From assembly GCA_012103255.1 (NCBI GenBank), contig WLXD01000001.1, positions 248,001 to 312,000 of the forward strand: a stretch of DNA of 64,000 nt, written 5' to 3'. Shown piece after piece: positions 50,279-59,235 of the stretch. Each line of letters starts with the position of its first letter. The stretch's first letter is position 1. Origin of the DNA: Acidobacteriota bacterium (lineage in GTDB: Bacteria; Acidobacteriota; UBA890; WLXD01). The position numbers and the translations under genes are program-made. The notes beneath the pieces are model-generated. The model was not told where the DNA came from. It ran no database searches and was given only the letters and a program-made list of their open reading frames with translations.

Positions 50279-51897
50279 CAGACGATCTGCTGCTGGACCG
50301 GGTCCCACTCCACCTTGCGGCCGAGCTGATAGGACATGGTCGCCATGTGGCAGGTGATCGCTTCCTCGAAGCCGCGATCGATGTTGCACGCCGGCTCGCC
50401 GCCGAACCGGATCGTGTCGAGCCAGTCCTTGATGTGGAGCCAGAGCGTGGAGACTCGCTGGCCGCCGCGATAGGTGAAGAGCAGTCCGCGACTGGCGAAG
50501 TACTCCTCGGTTGCGGTGGTCACCGCATCGAGGCCACGGAAGCCCGGGCGATAGGTCAGCAACGGTCGGTCCGGATCCACCACCTCTTCCTCGATCATGT
50601 CGGCGTAGCGCGTCGACAGCGGCTCGGCGAGCACACGCACTCCGGACCCGACCTCCATCGCCGCGTCGTGGCCCATGAAGACCTTGCCGCGACCGCGGCC
50701 CGAGGCGAGAGTGGCGCTGTAGAGCAGCGTCAGGTCACGCTCCGGGTACTCGTAGGCAACCTGGAAGGTATCCGGGACATCGCGCCCGTCCTTGTAGTGG
50801 TAGATCCCACCAGACGCCATTGCGGACTTCGGGATACCTACTCGCATGATCTGGTTCACGGCGTCGTATTCATGTGAGAGCAGGTCGCCGCCCAGGCCGG
50901 TGCCGTAGTCGAACCAACAGCGCCAGCGGAAGAACCGCTCGAGCGAAAACGGAACGTCGTGTCCGGCGTTCTCCTGGAACTGGGCCCAGTCGATCGTGTC
51001 CGGGTTGCCGTCCGGGTGAATGTCCCACACCCAGGCACCCCAGCGATCGTTGCGATTGGTCGTCGTCTCGATCAGGGTGACGGGGCCGAGAATTTCTTTC
51101 TCATAGACCTCTCGCGCTTTCTCGTGGCTCTCGAGCTGGCGGTTCTGATGGCCGAGCTGGAACTTGATGCCGGACTCCTTCACGGCATTGACCACCGGCA
51201 GCACTTCGTCGGCCGTACGTGTCATCGCCTTCTCGCAATACACGTGCTTGCCCGCGGCGGCCGCATCGATCGTGATCTGCGCGTGCCAGTGATCCGGCGT
51301 CGCAATGATCACCGCGTCGAGATCAGGATCCTCGAGCATCTCGGTGTAGCGCTGGTAGCGAGTGGCACCACGTCCGGCTGGCGCTCCGCCAGGCCGCGTC
51401 TCGATGCTCGAGGCGGCGACCGCGCGGTTGGCCCGGTGGTCGAACAGATCGCACACGCCCGTCAGTTCGAGATTCAGGTCACCGTGCGCCAGATACTCCT
51501 CCAGGCGTCGATTCCGTGGATCGTTGATCTGCGCCTGGCGCTGTGTGTCCACCCAATCGGGTGCCGGGAAACCCGCCGCGCGAACGAGAGCCTCGCCCTC
51601 ACCGCCGTAGCCGATGATGCCAACATTGATCCGATCGGAAGGAGGTCGCGACGTCAGTCGGTCGATGATCGCCGGTGCGTCACCCGTAACTCCGAGTTCG
51701 TCGACGATCGCCTGACGCTTCGCGTCGTCGGCCGACCGTTTCGCCCAGGCTGTTGCACCAAGCGCGCCGAGCACGGGGATCGTGGCCAGGCCCTTGAAGA
51801 GGCTGCGGCGGTCGACGCCCGCCCCGCTGCCGGAGTCGCCGGCGGACTGCTTCGGGCTCTTGTCTTCGGGCGCTTTCGGGTCGTTCTGGTCGCTCAT
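50278..51897 (-). CDS. Tat-exported Gfo/Idh/MocA-family oxidoreductase
   Basis: A 539-aa protein with a long polar leader and a Tat signal (VDRRSLFKGLATIPVLG). The cofactor motif INVGIIGYGGEGEALVR (90-106) is followed by AVIIATPDHWHAQITIDA and the catalytic lysine in YCEKAMTR, so the family is certain; GFOR-type periplasmic members keep NADP tightly bound. Export would place sugar oxidation in the periplasm. It overlaps the DoxX gene by 4 bases upstream and the MFS gene by 1 base downstream. Confidence 0.85.
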   Translation of the reverse strand: MSDQNDPKAPEDKSPKQSAGDSGSGAGVDRRSLFKGLATIPVLGALGATAWAKRSADDAKRQAIVDELGVTGDAPAIIDRLTSRPPSDRINVGIIGYGGEGEALVRAAGFPAPDWVDTQRQAQINDPRNRRLEEYLAHGDLNLELTGVCDLFDHRANRAVAASSIETRPGGAPAGRGATRYQRYTEMLEDPDLDAVIIATPDHWHAQITIDAAAAGKHVYCEKAMTRTADEVLPVVNAVKESGIKFQLGHQNRQLESHEKAREVYEKEILGPVTLIETTTNRNDRWGAWVWDIHPDGNPDTIDWAQFQENAGHDVPFSLERFFRWRCWFDYGTGLGGDLLSHEYDAVNQIMRVGIPKSAMASGGIYHYKDGRDVPDTFQVAYEYPERDLTLLYSATLASGRGRGKVFMGHDAAMEVGSGVRVLAEPLSTRYADMIEEEVVDPDRPLLTYRPGFRGLDAVTTATEEYFASRGLLFTYRGGQRVSTLWLHIKDWLDTIRFGGEPACNIDRGFEEAITCHMATMSYQLGRKVEWDPVQQQIV

Positions 51898-52379
51898 CGG
51901 TTACCTCCTCGCGTCAGGTAGGCGTCAAATCCGACCTGGTGTCCCGTGGGGAACAGCCACAACACGATCATCGCTACGCATTCGATCAGGGTCTTGTTCA
52001 CAATCAGATAGGAGCCCTCGGCAGGAGCGCTGCTCTCGATGCCCGGCCACGGCGGCGTGCCGAGGTAGTAGAGCCCGAGCAGCACGGCTCCCATGAGGGT
52101 CGCGAAGCGCGAGAACACCCCGAGGATCAACGCAAGGCCGATGAGCGTGAGTCCCCACTGATTGAGCACGTCGACCACGGTGAGGCGGCCCGGATCTCCC
52201 GCCATCCACAGATAGAGGCCCGCGAGCGGTCCCTGCGAATCGGCCAGAAAGCCAGCTGAGGTCCAGTAGGGGTTCCACAGCTTCGCGATTCCTTCGTATA
52301 GCAGATGCCATCCGATCAGGATCCGAAGCGCGGCCATCGCCCACAATCGGGCTCCGGTGAGTGACGCGGAATTGCTCAT
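51894..52379 (-). CDS. DoxX-family membrane protein
   Basis: A 161-aa membrane protein with four helices in the order of DoxX (MAALRILIGWHLLYEGIAKL at the N-terminus, LNQWGLTLIGLALILGVFSRFA). DoxX family members sit in quinone or electron-transfer contexts and appear with Gfo/Idh oxidoreductases. The start at 52379 overlaps the apbE stop (ATGA), and the stop overlaps the oxidoreductase start (ATGA). Confidence 0.83.
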   Translation of the reverse strand: MSNSASLTGARLWAMAALRILIGWHLLYEGIAKLWNPYWTSAGFLADSQGPLAGLYLWMAGDPGRLTVVDVLNQWGLTLIGLALILGVFSRFATLMGAVLLGLYYLGTPPWPGIESSAPAEGSYLIVNKTLIECVAMIVLWLFPTGHQVGFDAYLTRGGNR

Positions 52380-53464
52380 GGCGTATTGGGGGTGCCGGCG
52401 CCGGGGCGCCAGTTCTTGGTGGTGTGCTGGCGGCCCGTCGCGTCGACGATCAGGCCGGAGCAACCGGGGACAGATTCGATGGTTCGAAGTCCGGCGCCTG
52501 GTCCGGCAACGAAAGCAGCTGTGGCCAGGGAGTCGGCAAACGTGGCGCTCGGAGCGCGCACCGTCACCGCAAGGCAGTCGCCTGGCGAGACACCGAAGGC
52601 ATTTACGATGTGATGCTGGGTACGTTCGCGATCGAAGTAGATTTCGTAGCTTCCTGACGTCGCGACAGCGCCGGCGAAGAGCGGCAGCACGTCGAGCTCG
52701 GCGTCCGGACTTTCCGGGTTTCGCACGCCGACCTGCCATGGAAGATCACCATCTCGGGTTCCGCCCGTGCGGACATCTCCACCGGCGTTGATCAGGAAGC
52801 CTTCAGCCTCATCCACCGCCGCCGCCATACGATCGACGATGTAGCCCTTGGCGATCCCGTCGAGAGTCACCGACACGCCGTCACGCAGTCGTACATCGTG
52901 ACCGTGGATGGCCACGCCGGTCGCGTTGACCCGGGCACGCGCCGCATCGATGAGCCCACTATCGGGTGGCCCGGCCAGTCCGCGCTCCCGATGATCACGG
53001 AATACGTCGATCACCGGAGCCACCGTCATGTCGAATGCGCCGTTGCTCGCTGCCTGAGTGAACTGGGCCCTGCGTAACACCTCGATGAACTCGGGCGGCG
53101 CGGCGCGCAGGCGAGCACAGCTATTGAGCACACCAAGTGCGCTCGCGTCGTCGTATCGGTTGAACAGGTCGATCGTGCGGTGCATCTCCGCATAGGCTGC
53201 GGCTGCCCGTTCGAGTGCGCGATCAGCGCTCTCATCGAGCACGGAGACAGATACGACCGTTCCCATCGCCGGCAGAGCTTGCGAGACCCGAACCCGGTTG
53301 CGGCCGATGGGGTCGATCTCGGTGAGCGTTGGCTCGGGGTCGGGGGCCGCTGCCGACTCGAACCCAAGCTCCAGCAAGGCCGCGAGGTTCCGCGTCCGGC
53401 GCTGTACTTCGGATTCGTCGAGCTTGTGCAAGGGCGGCCTCGTCGAACAGGGACGCCGGAGCAT
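52376..53464 (-). CDS. apbE: FAD:protein FMN transferase
   Basis: A 362-aa ApbE-like enzyme that transfers FMN from FAD to a threonine or serine of exported proteins. Seen are AMGTVVSVSV, NRYDDASALGVLNS, TLDGIAKGYIVDRM, INAGGDVRTGG and GVSPGDCLAVTVRA, with the metal-site Thr/Asp region ATFADSLATAAFVAG. It has no obvious signal peptide or lipobox, unlike many ApbE proteins; a region upstream is open in another frame and hints at a lost N-terminus or frameshift. It leads the sugar-cluster operon. Its FMN-accepting partner is not visible. Confidence 0.85.
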   Translation of the reverse strand: MLRRPCSTRPPLHKLDESEVQRRTRNLAALLELGFESAAAPDPEPTLTEIDPIGRNRVRVSQALPAMGTVVSVSVLDESADRALERAAAAYAEMHRTIDLFNRYDDASALGVLNSCARLRAAPPEFIEVLRRAQFTQAASNGAFDMTVAPVIDVFRDHRERGLAGPPDSGLIDAARARVNATGVAIHGHDVRLRDGVSVTLDGIAKGYIVDRMAAAVDEAEGFLINAGGDVRTGGTRDGDLPWQVGVRNPESPDAELDVLPLFAGAVATSGSYEIYFDRERTQHHIVNAFGVSPGDCLAVTVRAPSATFADSLATAAFVAGPGAGLRTIESVPGCSGLIVDATGRQHTTKNWRPGAGTPNTP

Positions 53465-53686
53465 ACCAGCCGTTCGCGGCAGGCTCCAGATGACTGGTGG
53501 CTAGCGACACCGCACGGCGGCCAGGTCTACCGGCTACGAACGTGGCTCGGAACACAGTGCCGCCGAGCACCGCCTCGTCGTGGACACCTGACCGTACTAG
53601 GTTGGTTCCTAGGGTCTTGGGCGGCAGGCGTCGCACCGCAGCACCTTCTACGAGCGATGGATGGTCGGAATCCCCGGAGTGGCGAC

Positions 53687-54310
53687 ATGAGACGACAACA
53701 AGCTGTCCACGAGTACGCGGTGCGGCTGCGAAGCGCCGCCGCAGCAATGGCCGCGGGGTGCGCATTCGTGCTGACGTCAGTTGCACCGGTTCAAGGCACC
53801 CCTCCCCAAGAAGATGGCTGGTTTCCAGCACTGGTGAACACCGAGATCATGGTGCTGGAGAATGGCCTCGCACTCGGCGGATATGACCCCGTTGCGTACT
53901 TCGAGCAAGGCGAAGCACAGCTTGGCGACGAGGAGATCTCTCTCGAGTGGCGCGGTGCAACCTGGGTCTTCGCCTCGGCGGCTCATCGCGAACTGTTTCG
54001 GGTCGCGCCCGAGGACTACGCGCCGCAGTATGGAGGCTGGTGCGCGTACGGAGCGTCGGGACACGGTGAGGAGGGCTATGGAGCTCAATCCCGCCCCAGC
54101 GACAGCTGGTCGATCATCGACGGCAAGCTCTATCTGAACTGGAACCCCGACGTCGTGGAGTGGTTCCGCGCCGACGAGGACCAGCTGATCCGTGCTGCCG
54201 ATCGACAGTGGCCGGATTTGAGTGAAGGCATCCGATCCGGCGATCCGGTCCATTGGCAGACCGTGCCGCGCAAGTATCGAGAGTCGGAGCGGCGGTTGCC
54301 GCCGGCGTAG
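53687..54310 (+). CDS. Secreted YHS-domain protein
   Basis: A 207-aa protein with an N-terminal hydrophobic segment (AAAAMAAGCAFVLTSVAPVQG), then a YHS region: GLALGGYDPVAYFEQG, WRGATWVFASAAHRELF and YAPQYGGWCAYGA. YHS proteins are thought to handle metal ions. The C-terminal half adds a further 90 residues with NWNPDVVEWFRADEDQ. Start at 53687 after GGAGT. Divergent from apbE across a 222-base gap that holds a short CTAGG/CCTAG inverted repeat and no clear promoter. Confidence 0.75.
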   Translation: MRRQQAVHEYAVRLRSAAAAMAAGCAFVLTSVAPVQGTPPQEDGWFPALVNTEIMVLENGLALGGYDPVAYFEQGEAQLGDEEISLEWRGATWVFASAAHRELFRVAPEDYAPQYGGWCAYGASGHGEEGYGAQSRPSDSWSIIDGKLYLNWNPDVVEWFRADEDQLIRAADRQWPDLSEGIRSGDPVHWQTVPRKYRESERRLPPA

Positions 54311-54373
54311 AGCTGGCGCCCAGTTAGATCTTCCGCAAACGCGAAGAGAACCCTCGGCAGCAACTTGGGAAGG

Positions 54374-54408
54374 TGCTAGGATCTTCAAGTCAATGCGCAT
54401 ATGCGCAT
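54374..54408 (+). promoter_or_regulatory. argR promoter and ARG-box-like operator
   Basis: An extended -10 element TG-C-TAGGAT lies at 54374-54382, and a perfect 16-bp palindrome ATGCGCATATGCGCAT at 54393-54408 just downstream of the expected start of transcription. Such AT-centred ATGC palindromes look like ArgR boxes. Binding there would block argRGH transcription when arginine is abundant. No good -35 was found. Confidence 0.45.
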
Positions 54409-54422
54409 ACAATGGAGATTCC

Positions 54423-54896
54423 ATGCCCACCGACAACTCGACGCTACGCCGCACCCTCCTGAGGGAGATCCTGCGCCAACAACCCGCTGCCTCGCAGGAA
54501 GAATTCCGTGTCGAACTCGCTGCACGCGGACATCACGTCGCGCAGACGACAATCTCGCGAGACCTCACGGCGATCGGTGCGCGCAAGGTCACTGGGCCGG
54601 ATGGCAGCCGCTATCAGCTCGATGCGGCCGACTCCGGTGACGGTCTCGCGGTGGTGGCCGAGCGGATGCGTCTCTTCGTGGTCAGCATCGATGCCAGCGG
54701 CAACCTCGTCGTCGTGAAGACACCCCCGGGTGCAGCGCACTCGGTCGCAGTCGCTTTCGACGACGCTACGGGTGCAATCCCGGAAGTGCTGGGAACCATC
54801 GCCGGCGACGACACGATGTTCATCGCCGCCCGCCCTCCCCATGACGGCCATGCCCTGGCCGCTCGCCTCAGCAAGATCATGGAGACAGTCCCTTGA
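54423..54896 (+). CDS. argR: Arginine repressor
   Basis: A 157-aa ArgR protein. The N-terminal winged helix shows [20 protein letters not shown] and [14 protein letters not shown], and the C-terminal hexamer/arginine domain has [18 protein letters not shown] and [13 protein letters not shown]. With arginine bound it represses arg genes. It lies directly before argG, with the stop overlapping the argG TTG start, in an argR-argG-argH operon. An ARG-box-like palindrome precedes it. Confidence 0.93.
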   Translation: MPTDNSTLRRTLLREILRQQPAASQEEFRVELAARGHHVAQTTISRDLTAIGARKVTGPDGSRYQLDAADSGDGLAVVAERMRLFVVSIDASGNLVVVKTPPGAAHSVAVAFDDATGAIPEVLGTIAGDDTMFIAARPPHDGHALAARLSKIMETVP

Positions 54897-56095
54897 AAGT
54901 CGTACTCGCGTTCTCGGGAGGACTCGACACTGCCGTAATCCTGAAGTGGATCCAGGACACCCATGGTGCCGAGGTCGTCGCTTACACGGCCGATGTCGGC
55001 CAGGGTGAGGAAGAGATCGCCGGCGCCCGCGCGGCGGCAGCCAGTTGCGGCGTCGAACTCGTGGTCGAGGACCTGCGTGAAGCGTTCGTCGCCGAGTGCG
55101 TGCTTCCCGCGGTCCGCGCCAACGCGGTCTACGAGTGGTACTACCTGATGGGTACGGCGCTGGCCCGGCCGGTCATCGCCCGCGGACTCGTCGAGACAGC
55201 CGCCGCTTGTGGTGCCGACGCCATTGCTCACGGTGCCACCGGGAAAGGCAACGACCAGATCCGTTTCGAGATGGCGGCCTACGCGCTCAAACCAGACATC
55301 CAGGTGATCGCACCCTGGCGCGAATGGGACTTCGCGGGGCGGTCCGATCTGCTCGCCTACGCCGAGACTCATGGCATCGATCTGTCGGCCGCGCCGAAGC
55401 CCGAGTACTCGATGGACGCGAACCTCATGCACGTGTCCTACGAGGGCGGCGTTCTCGAGGACCCCTGGGCAGCGCCTCCCCCTGATATGTTCCGCATGAC
55501 CACCGATCCTGAGGCAGCGCCCGACGAACCCGAGCGCGTGACGGTGACCTTCGACCGCGGCACCCCGGTGGCTGTGAACGGCGAGGCCCTTGGCCCCGTG
55601 GAACTCGTCGAGCGCCTCAACGCGATCGGCGGCCGGCACGGCATCGGTCGCGTGGACATCGTGGAGAACCGCTTCCTCGGAATGAAGAGTCGCGGTGTGT
55701 ACGAGACGCCGGGAGTAACGCTGCTGCTCCATGCTCACCGAGCCGTTGAGTCGATCACGCTCGACCGCGAGGTCCACCACCTCCGCGACGAGCTCATCCC
55801 ACGCTTCGCGGAGATGATCTACAACGGTCTGTGGTTCAGCCCGGAACGCGAGGCGTTGCAGCAGTTCATGGATTCGGTGCAGGAACGCGTGACCGGCGAG
55901 GCCCGGCTCAAGCTCTACAAGGGTTCCGCTGAAATCGAAGGCCGACGATCGTCGAGCCATGGGCTCTACGACGAGGGCATTGCGACCTCCGAGGCCGACG
56001 ACGTATTCGACCAGTCGGACGCCACCGGCTTCATCCGGTTACGCGCCCTGCGTCTGCGCACGCTCGGAGCTCGCCGCATCTCGGAGGGCGAGTAG
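54893..56095 (+). CDS. argG: Argininosuccinate synthase
   Basis: A 400-aa enzyme joining citrulline and aspartate with ATP. The PP-loop [11 protein letters not shown] lies at the N-terminus, followed by [28 protein letters not shown] and [15 protein letters not shown]. Length is standard. It starts at a TTG that overlaps the argR stop. It is followed immediately by argH. Confidence 0.95.
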   Translation: MKVVLAFSGGLDTAVILKWIQDTHGAEVVAYTADVGQGEEEIAGARAAAASCGVELVVEDLREAFVAECVLPAVRANAVYEWYYLMGTALARPVIARGLVETAAACGADAIAHGATGKGNDQIRFEMAAYALKPDIQVIAPWREWDFAGRSDLLAYAETHGIDLSAAPKPEYSMDANLMHVSYEGGVLEDPWAAPPPDMFRMTTDPEAAPDEPERVTVTFDRGTPVAVNGEALGPVELVERLNAIGGRHGIGRVDIVENRFLGMKSRGVYETPGVTLLLHAHRAVESITLDREVHHLRDELIPRFAEMIYNGLWFSPEREALQQFMDSVQERVTGEARLKLYKGSAEIEGRRSSSHGLYDEGIATSEADDVFDQSDATGFIRLRALRLRTLGARRISEGE

Positions 56096-57460
56096 GTGGG
56101 CCTGCTACGCGATCGGTTCGGTGACGGCGCGGCAGCCCGGATGCAGGCGTTCGCCTCCTCTCTGGAGGTCGACCTCGAGATGATCGAACAGGACATCACC
56201 GGGAGCCTGGCGCACGTGCGCATGCTCGGCGAAGTTGGCGTGCTGGAGGATGCCGAGGTTGAAGCGCTCGTGGACGGTTTGACCGAGATCGGTGAGGAAC
56301 TGGCTTCTGGCACGTGGGTGCCCACGGATGAGCACGAGGACATCCACATGGCGGTCGAGGCGCGGCTGACCGAGAAGGTCGGAGCCGTCGGCGGCAAGCT
56401 CCACACCGCGCGATCACGCAACGATCAAGTCGCAACCGACGTGCGCCTGTGGCTACAGCAACACGTAGCCGAAGTGCGGGCGGCGCTGATCGAGTTGATG
56501 ACGGCATTGCTCGACCGTGTCGAAGCCGATGGCAGTCTGGTGATCCCTGGTTACACACACCTGCAACGTGGGCAGCCGATCCTCCTGGGGCACCATCTGC
56601 TCGCGCACGCCTGGGCCATCGCACGCGACATTGGAAGACTCGATGACGCGTGGAAGCGCGCCAACCGAAGTCCGCTCGGCGCCTGCGCGATGGCCGGTAC
56701 AGGGTTCCCCATCGACCGCGACGTCAGTGCCGATCTTCTCGGGCTGGGCGCCCCCATCGATAACGCCATGGACGCGGTGGCTTCACGCGATCACGCGCTC
56801 GAGATCAGTGCCACTTGCGCTATCGCCTGCACGCACATGTCGCGCATCGCGGAGGAACTCGTGCTCTGGAGCACGGCCGAGTTCGCCCTCGTGCGTCACG
56901 GCGACAGCTACTCGACGGGCTCGAGCATCATGCCGCAGAAGCGCAATGCGGATGCCGCCGAGTTGGTCCGTGGACGAGCTGCGCGGGTACAAGGCGACCT
57001 GGCGGCGCTGCTGTCGCTACTGCGTGGGCAGCCCATGGCCTACAACCGCGACCTGCAGGAAGATCGCCGCGCGCTGTTCGACGCCGTCCGCTCGACTCAT
57101 GATTCGGCCCGGGTGCTCGCTGGAACGATCCAGGAACTCCAGTTCGTCGATCGCTTTGAAGACGAGCTTCACGGCGACTTCAGTCTGGCTACGGAGATCG
57201 CCGACGCGCTCGCCGGGGCGGCGGTGCCCTTCCGCGAAGCGCACGGTATTTCGGCGCGCATGGTGCGCTGGTGCGAGGAACATGGCTGCAATCTAGCCGG
57301 CATGCCCGTCGAGGTCACTGCCGAGTTCCACGCTTCCCTGCCGGATCACATGGCCGAACTGCTCGACCCGCGCGCGGCCACAGCCAGGCGCACATCGCGA
57401 GGCGGCACCGCCCAGAGCGAAGTCGATCGCCAGGTGGCAGCACTCCGCCAGCTGAGCTGA
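56096..57460 (+). CDS. argH: Argininosuccinate lyase
   Basis: A 454-aa fumarase-superfamily lyase that splits argininosuccinate into arginine and fumarate. The signature GSSIMPQKRNAD is present, plus HTARSRNDQVATD and GYTHLQRGQPI. It begins with GTG directly after the argG stop (no spacer), so translation is coupled. It completes arginine synthesis from citrulline; no other arg genes are in the window. Confidence 0.95.
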   Translation: MGLLRDRFGDGAAARMQAFASSLEVDLEMIEQDITGSLAHVRMLGEVGVLEDAEVEALVDGLTEIGEELASGTWVPTDEHEDIHMAVEARLTEKVGAVGGKLHTARSRNDQVATDVRLWLQQHVAEVRAALIELMTALLDRVEADGSLVIPGYTHLQRGQPILLGHHLLAHAWAIARDIGRLDDAWKRANRSPLGACAMAGTGFPIDRDVSADLLGLGAPIDNAMDAVASRDHALEISATCAIACTHMSRIAEELVLWSTAEFALVRHGDSYSTGSSIMPQKRNADAAELVRGRAARVQGDLAALLSLLRGQPMAYNRDLQEDRRALFDAVRSTHDSARVLAGTIQELQFVDRFEDELHGDFSLATEIADALAGAAVPFREAHGISARMVRWCEEHGCNLAGMPVEVTAEFHASLPDHMAELLDPRAATARRTSRGGTAQSEVDRQVAALRQLS

Positions 57461-57527
57461 ATACACGGCGTCCAGGCACCCGAGGGCGCGATAGAATCCG
57501 CGGCACTCCACGAAGAAAGGGAAATCA

Positions 57528-58754
57528 ATGCCACACGATCGTCTAGACGCCGCACTCGAAGCTCACGTCACCGGACTGCAGGAAGCGGGCACCGCCAAGG
57601 GCGCGGAGACCGTCGTCGTGGGTGCAGCAGCAGCCGACGGCGATCGCGGCCCGCGCTTCGAGCTGCAGGGCGAGGGCGACCGCCAGTTCCTTCGCATGAA
57701 CTCCAATTCCTACCTGGGGATGGGCATGCACGGCACGGTGATCGAGGCGGAAGAGGCTACGGCTGCTCGCTTCGGCGCTGGGCCCGGCGCGGTGCGCTTC
57801 ATCAGCGGCACCTACGAAACGCACGTCCGACTCGAACAGGGACTCGCCGCGTTCCATGGGCGCGAAGCCGGCATGATTTTCTCCGCGGCGTACGTCGCGA
57901 CTCTCGGCACCATCACGCCGCTGGTGACGAAGGAAACTGTGCTGATCAGCGACGCGCTCAACCACAACTGCATCATCAACGCGATGAAGCTGGCGCGCCC
58001 CGCCGGCAAGGCGATCTATCCGCACCTGGACTACGCGGCTCTCGAGCAGGCGATTGTGGACGCCAAGGGCAACGCCAAGCGCGCGCTGGTCGTCACCGAC
58101 GGAATCTTCTCGATGCGCGGCGACCACGCCGAGCTCGACCGCATCATGGAAATCGCCCGGCGCCACGACAGCGACTTCGAGGACAACTGCGTCGTCGTGG
58201 TCGATGACTCGCACGGCGTTGGCGCGTTCGGTCAAAGCGGCCGGGGTACCGAGGAATACTGCGATTCGCCGCCGGTCGACATCCTGATCGGCACCCTTGG
58301 CAAGGCCTTCGGGATCAACGGCGGCTACGTGGTTGGCAGCAACGCGCTCATCAACTTCCTGCGCGAATCCGCGCCGATGTACATCTACTCGAACCCGATC
58401 ACCCCGGCCGAGGCTGCCGCAGCGCACAAAGCGCTGCAGATCCTCGACTCGCCGGAAGGGAATGCGCTACTCGAGAACCTGCGCGCGCTCACCCAGCGGT
58501 TCCAGCAAGGCCTCATCGATCTCGGTCTCGAAACGATCCCGGGAGACCACCCGGTAGTGCCGCTGATGCTGCGCGACACCGAGCGCACCCACGCCACCGT
58601 GAAGCACCTGTACGAGAACGGCGTCCTGGCCACGGGCCTCGCCTTCCCTGTCGTGCCGCGCGGCGACGAGGAGATCCGCTTCCAGGTAAACGCCGACCAC
58701 ACGGAAGCGGATATCGACGAAGTTCTGAGCATTCTCGCCAACGCCCCGTCCTAG
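57528..58754 (+). CDS. Alpha-oxoamine synthase (2-amino-3-ketobutyrate CoA ligase/KBL-BioF type)
   Basis: A 408-aa PLP enzyme. SNSYLGMGMH, FISGTYETHVRLEQGLAAFHG, VVVDDSHGVGAFGQSG and the PLP lysine in TLGKAFGINGG are clear. The family condenses an amino acid with an acyl-CoA: glycine and acetyl-CoA (Kbl) or alanine and pimeloyl-CoA (BioF); the Kbl-type call is favoured but not proven, and no bio genes or tdh are adjacent. It is 67 bases after argH. Its end overlaps the convergent GNAT gene by four bases. Confidence 0.83.
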   Translation: MPHDRLDAALEAHVTGLQEAGTAKGAETVVVGAAAADGDRGPRFELQGEGDRQFLRMNSNSYLGMGMHGTVIEAEEATAARFGAGPGAVRFISGTYETHVRLEQGLAAFHGREAGMIFSAAYVATLGTITPLVTKETVLISDALNHNCIINAMKLARPAGKAIYPHLDYAALEQAIVDAKGNAKRALVVTDGIFSMRGDHAELDRIMEIARRHDSDFEDNCVVVVDDSHGVGAFGQSGRGTEEYCDSPPVDILIGTLGKAFGINGGYVVGSNALINFLRESAPMYIYSNPITPAEAAAAHKALQILDSPEGNALLENLRALTQRFQQGLIDLGLETIPGDHPVVPLMLRDTERTHATVKHLYENGVLATGLAFPVVPRGDEEIRFQVNADHTEADIDEVLSILANAPS

Positions 58755-59218
58755 GATTCGGCCGGCGACCCGTCCAGCTTCTTGGTCATCGAGACCGTCG
58801 AGCCCTTCACGCCTGACTGCACCCAGCCTCGCCGCAAGTAGATGCGCGCGTTGTCGGGCATCTGCACATGCGTGTTCAGTCGCATCTCGGTGTAGCCGCG
58901 GCCAACGGCCTCGAATTCGGCGAGGTCGAGGAGTCGGCTCCCAAGTCCGGCGCCACGAAAGTCGGGATGCACAGCCACGTTGGCGAATCGCATGAACCCG
59001 TCTTCCGGGATGAGCACGAGGGCGCCCACGATGGCGCCCTCGGCTTCAGCGACCCAGACCAAGTTCGTCTCGATCTGCTCGGCGCAGTTTGCCGACACGA
59101 GGGGGAGATCCGGAATGCGCTCCTCGTAGTGCGCGTACGCTGCGTCGATGCACGCAGCAAGAGCGGTCGCGTCGGAAGCGACTGCTTCGCGTATCGCGAG
59201 GTGGTCCACCACACCCAT
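58751..59218 (-). CDS. GNAT-family N-acetyltransferase
   Basis: A 155-aa acetyltransferase. The acetyl-CoA site is seen as NVAVHPDFRGAGLGSRLLD, with a following ARIYLRRGW helix-strand. The acceptor is unknown. It lies 17 bases downstream of coxB on the same strand and may be co-transcribed with the oxidase operon by read-through. Confidence 0.83.
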   Translation of the reverse strand: MGVVDHLAIREAVASDATALAACIDAAYAHYEERIPDLPLVSANCAEQIETNLVWVAEAEGAIVGALVLIPEDGFMRFANVAVHPDFRGAGLGSRLLDLAEFEAVGRGYTEMRLNTHVQMPDNARIYLRRGWVQSGVKGSTVSMTKKLDGSPAES

Positions 59219-59235
59219 CCGGCTGCGACCGCGAC

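Noticed and set aside
53590-53615. CTAGG/CCTAG inverted repeat in the apbE-YHS gap as an operator
   Set aside because: Arms are only five bases and the flanks lack promoter elements; too short to rely on.
53232-53831. Minus-strand open frame of 199 codons before apbE
   Set aside because: Its middle (ATSHLEPAANGWYAPASLFDEA) looks weakly coding, but codon choice is mixed, its first part is antisense to the YHS gene, and no family is seen. At most it hints at a shifted N-terminus of ApbE.
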